Below, piece after piece: positions 31,695-32,830 of a DNA stretch of 32,830 bases. This DNA is from Acidimicrobiales bacterium (GTDB lineage Bacteria > Actinomycetota > Acidimicrobiia > Acidimicrobiales > VFJN01). The position numbers were made by a program, and so were the translations under genes. The notes under the pieces were generated by a model, which saw only the letters and a list, made by a program, of their open reading frames with translations, ran no database searches and was not told the origin of the DNA. Location: the NCBI GenBank assembly GCA_030681555.1, contig JAUXRW010000059.1, positions 1-32,830 of the forward strand. The letters are read 5' to 3'. Each line of letters begins with the position of its first letter. Within the stretch, counting starts at the first letter, position 1.

Positions 31695-32474
31695 GTGCCG
31701 TCGTCGACCCGTGCGGAAGTGCTGGCCGGCATCAAGGCGGTGGCGCCGATGCTCGTTGGCGTCATCCCCTTCGGGCTGGTCGCCGGAGCGGCACCGGCCA
31801 CGGAGGGCCTCGGCGGCGGGGTGTCCATCGGCCTGTCGACGATCGTGTTCGCGGGCGCCTCGCAGCTGGCCGCCACTGACGTGCTGGCCGACGGGGGCTC
31901 GGCCCTGGTCGCCGTCGTGGCGGCGTGCACCATCAACCTCCGGATGCTGCTGTACGCCGCATCCCTCGCTCCCCACCTCACCCACGTGTCCCTGCGGCAC
32001 CGGCTCGGGATGGCCTACGTGCTCACCGACCAGGCCTATGCCGTCTCGATCACCCGCTGGACCCAGGAGGAGGAGGAGGCGGCCGCAGCCGGCGAGCCCC
32101 CCGCCGACGAGCGCGCTCGCCTCCCCTTCTACCTCGGGGCGGGCGTGCTGCTCTGGGCCAACTGGCAGGCCTGCACGATCGTGGGGATCCTCATCGGCTC
32201 GGCCGTGCCCGACGAGCTGCCGCTGGACTTCGCCGTCCCCCTCGTGTTCCTGGTGCTCCTGGTGCCCGCGATCAGCAGCCGGCCCGCCGCGATCGCCGGC
32301 GTCATGGGAGGGCTGGCCGCCGTGGTCGGGGCCGAGGCCGGCGCCGGCCACCTCTCGGTGATCGTCGGCGCGGTGAGCGGCATCGCCGCCGGGGCTCTCG
32401 CCGAGGTCGCCATCGAGCGCCGCGCCGCCCGCGATGGCACGCCCCTTCCGGCCGACCCGGGGCTCGCGCCGTGA
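31695..32474 (+). CDS. azlC: AzlC family branched-chain amino acid exporter, large subunit
   Basis: A 259-residue membrane protein of the AzlC/LIV-E family, which with AzlD exports branched-chain amino acids. Family blocks include KAVAPMLVGVIPFGLVAGA at the N-terminus, FAGASQLAATDVLADGGSALVAVVAACTINLR in the second and third helices, and MAYVLTDQAYAVSITRW. GTG 31695 starts just before the first helix; the longer frame upstream overlaps the divergent PAQR gene. It overlaps azlD (GTGA). Confidence 0.92.
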   Translation: MPSSTRAEVLAGIKAVAPMLVGVIPFGLVAGAAPATEGLGGGVSIGLSTIVFAGASQLAATDVLADGGSALVAVVAACTINLRMLLYAASLAPHLTHVSLRHRLGMAYVLTDQAYAVSITRWTQEEEEAAAAGEPPADERARLPFYLGAGVLLWANWQACTIVGILIGSAVPDELPLDFAVPLVFLVLLVPAISSRPAAIAGVMGGLAAVVGAEAGAGHLSVIVGAVSGIAAGALAEVAIERRAARDGTPLPADPGLAP

Positions 32475-32782
32475 GCCGGCCGTGGATCGCCATCGTCTTC
32501 GCGGGCATCGGCACCTACGCCATGCGCGCGTCGTTTCTCGTGTTCGCCCACCGCATGGCCGACGTACCGCCCGCCCTGCAGCGGCTGCTCCGGCAGATCC
32601 CCCCGGCCGCCCTCGCGTCCATCGTCGTGCCCGCGCTGCTGCGGCCCGAAGGACACATCGACGTTGTCCAGCCCCGCCTGCTGGCCGGCGCCATCGCCGC
32701 GATCGTCGCCTGGCGCACGCGCAACATCGCGCTGACGCTCGTCGTGGGCATCGCCAGCGTGATGCTCGTCGACGCCCTCTGA
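32471..32782 (+). CDS. azlD: AzlD family branched-chain amino acid exporter, small subunit
   Basis: A 103-residue membrane protein with three to four helices. The AzlD pattern is present: GIGTYAMRASFLVF at the first helix, IPPAALASIVVPALL in the middle, and AAIVAWRTRNIALTLVVGIASVML at the end. The small subunit is required by AzlC for export. GTG 32471 overlaps the azlC stop, so expression is coupled. Its length is normal and the gene is complete. Confidence 0.92.
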   Translation: MSRPWIAIVFAGIGTYAMRASFLVFAHRMADVPPALQRLLRQIPPAALASIVVPALLRPEGHIDVVQPRLLAGAIAAIVAWRTRNIALTLVVGIASVMLVDAL

Positions 32783-32784
32783 CC

Positions 32785-32800
32785 TGCCCCCACCCGGGCA
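32785..32800 (+). terminator. weak hairpin after azlD
   Basis: TGCCC and GGGCA form a five-base stem around six bases, two bases after the azlD stop. It is small and has no U-run. Confidence 0.3.
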
Positions 32801-32830
32801 AGGCCGCAGCCTCCCGAACTCGGCGTGGGG

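Noticed and set aside
1-32830. tRNA, rRNA, CRISPR array, insertion sequence or prophage
   Set aside because: I saw no cloverleaf-like tRNA with conserved arms, no regularly spaced repeats, and no transposase, integrase or phage structural gene.

Overview
The window is high-GC, tightly packed chromosomal DNA with frequent GTG starts and many 1-8 base gene overlaps. Several gene types point to a free-living actinobacterium: an SCO6745-family protein, a LigB-type ATP-dependent ligase, an ECF41 sigma factor with its own regulatory domain, a ribbon-helix-helix/DUF4097 pair and an actinobacterial-style prenyl synthase. Acidimicrobiia is my best guess from gene content and protein style, not from a database match. 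I see no rRNA, tRNA, CRISPR array, transposase, integrase or phage gene. The window looks like core and peripheral chromosome, not an island.

Layout. 69-1268 (-) is a thiolase. 1549-4195 (+) is xseA-xseB-prenyl diphosphate synthase, an overlapping operon. 4202-5835 (-) holds two coupled alpha/beta hydrolases, the second lacking its nucleophilic serine. Divergent from them is an MMPL exporter plus TetR regulator (5918-8825), with two perfect inverted repeats in the shared promoter region. 8891-10402 is a membrane-anchored HExxH protein, overlapping tail to tail with a YhhQ-type queuosine-precursor transporter (-). 11211-14802 (+) holds an FAD oxidoreductase preceded by a near-textbook ECF41 promoter, then the ECF41 sigma factor, an SCO6745-family protein and a VOC protein. 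14922-15731 (-) is a TesB-type thioesterase, divergent from a DUF2330/cupredoxin pair, followed by alanine dehydrogenase.

18599-25430 (-) is a six-gene branched-chain-amino-acid-type ABC transporter operon (livF, livG, acyl-CoA synthetase, livH, livM, substrate-binding lipoprotein). The first five genes are joined by four successive overlapping stop/start codons, and a CoA ligase is embedded between the ATPases and the permeases. This suggests uptake and CoA activation of a carboxylic acid. The thiolase and thioesterase elsewhere in the window fit an acyl-CoA-centred metabolism.

25830-27329 (+) is a DEAD-box RNA helicase with a long leader, convergent with a LigB-type DNA ligase (-). A 64-residue basic protein (-) follows, whose ribosome binding site sits in a hairpin. 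29518-30801 (+) is a ribbon-helix-helix protein plus a DUF4097 beta-repeat protein behind two TGACGTCA palindromes. The window ends with a PAQR/hemolysin III membrane protein (-), an apparent gene remnant behind it, and an AzlC/AzlD branched-chain amino acid exporter (+).

Regulatory signals worth attention are the ECF41 promoter, the twin palindromes at 29489-29508, the inverted repeats at 5863-5899, and a recurrent -10-like hexamer placed 6-7 bases before start codons that lack a Shine-Dalgarno sequence, suggesting leaderless transcripts.
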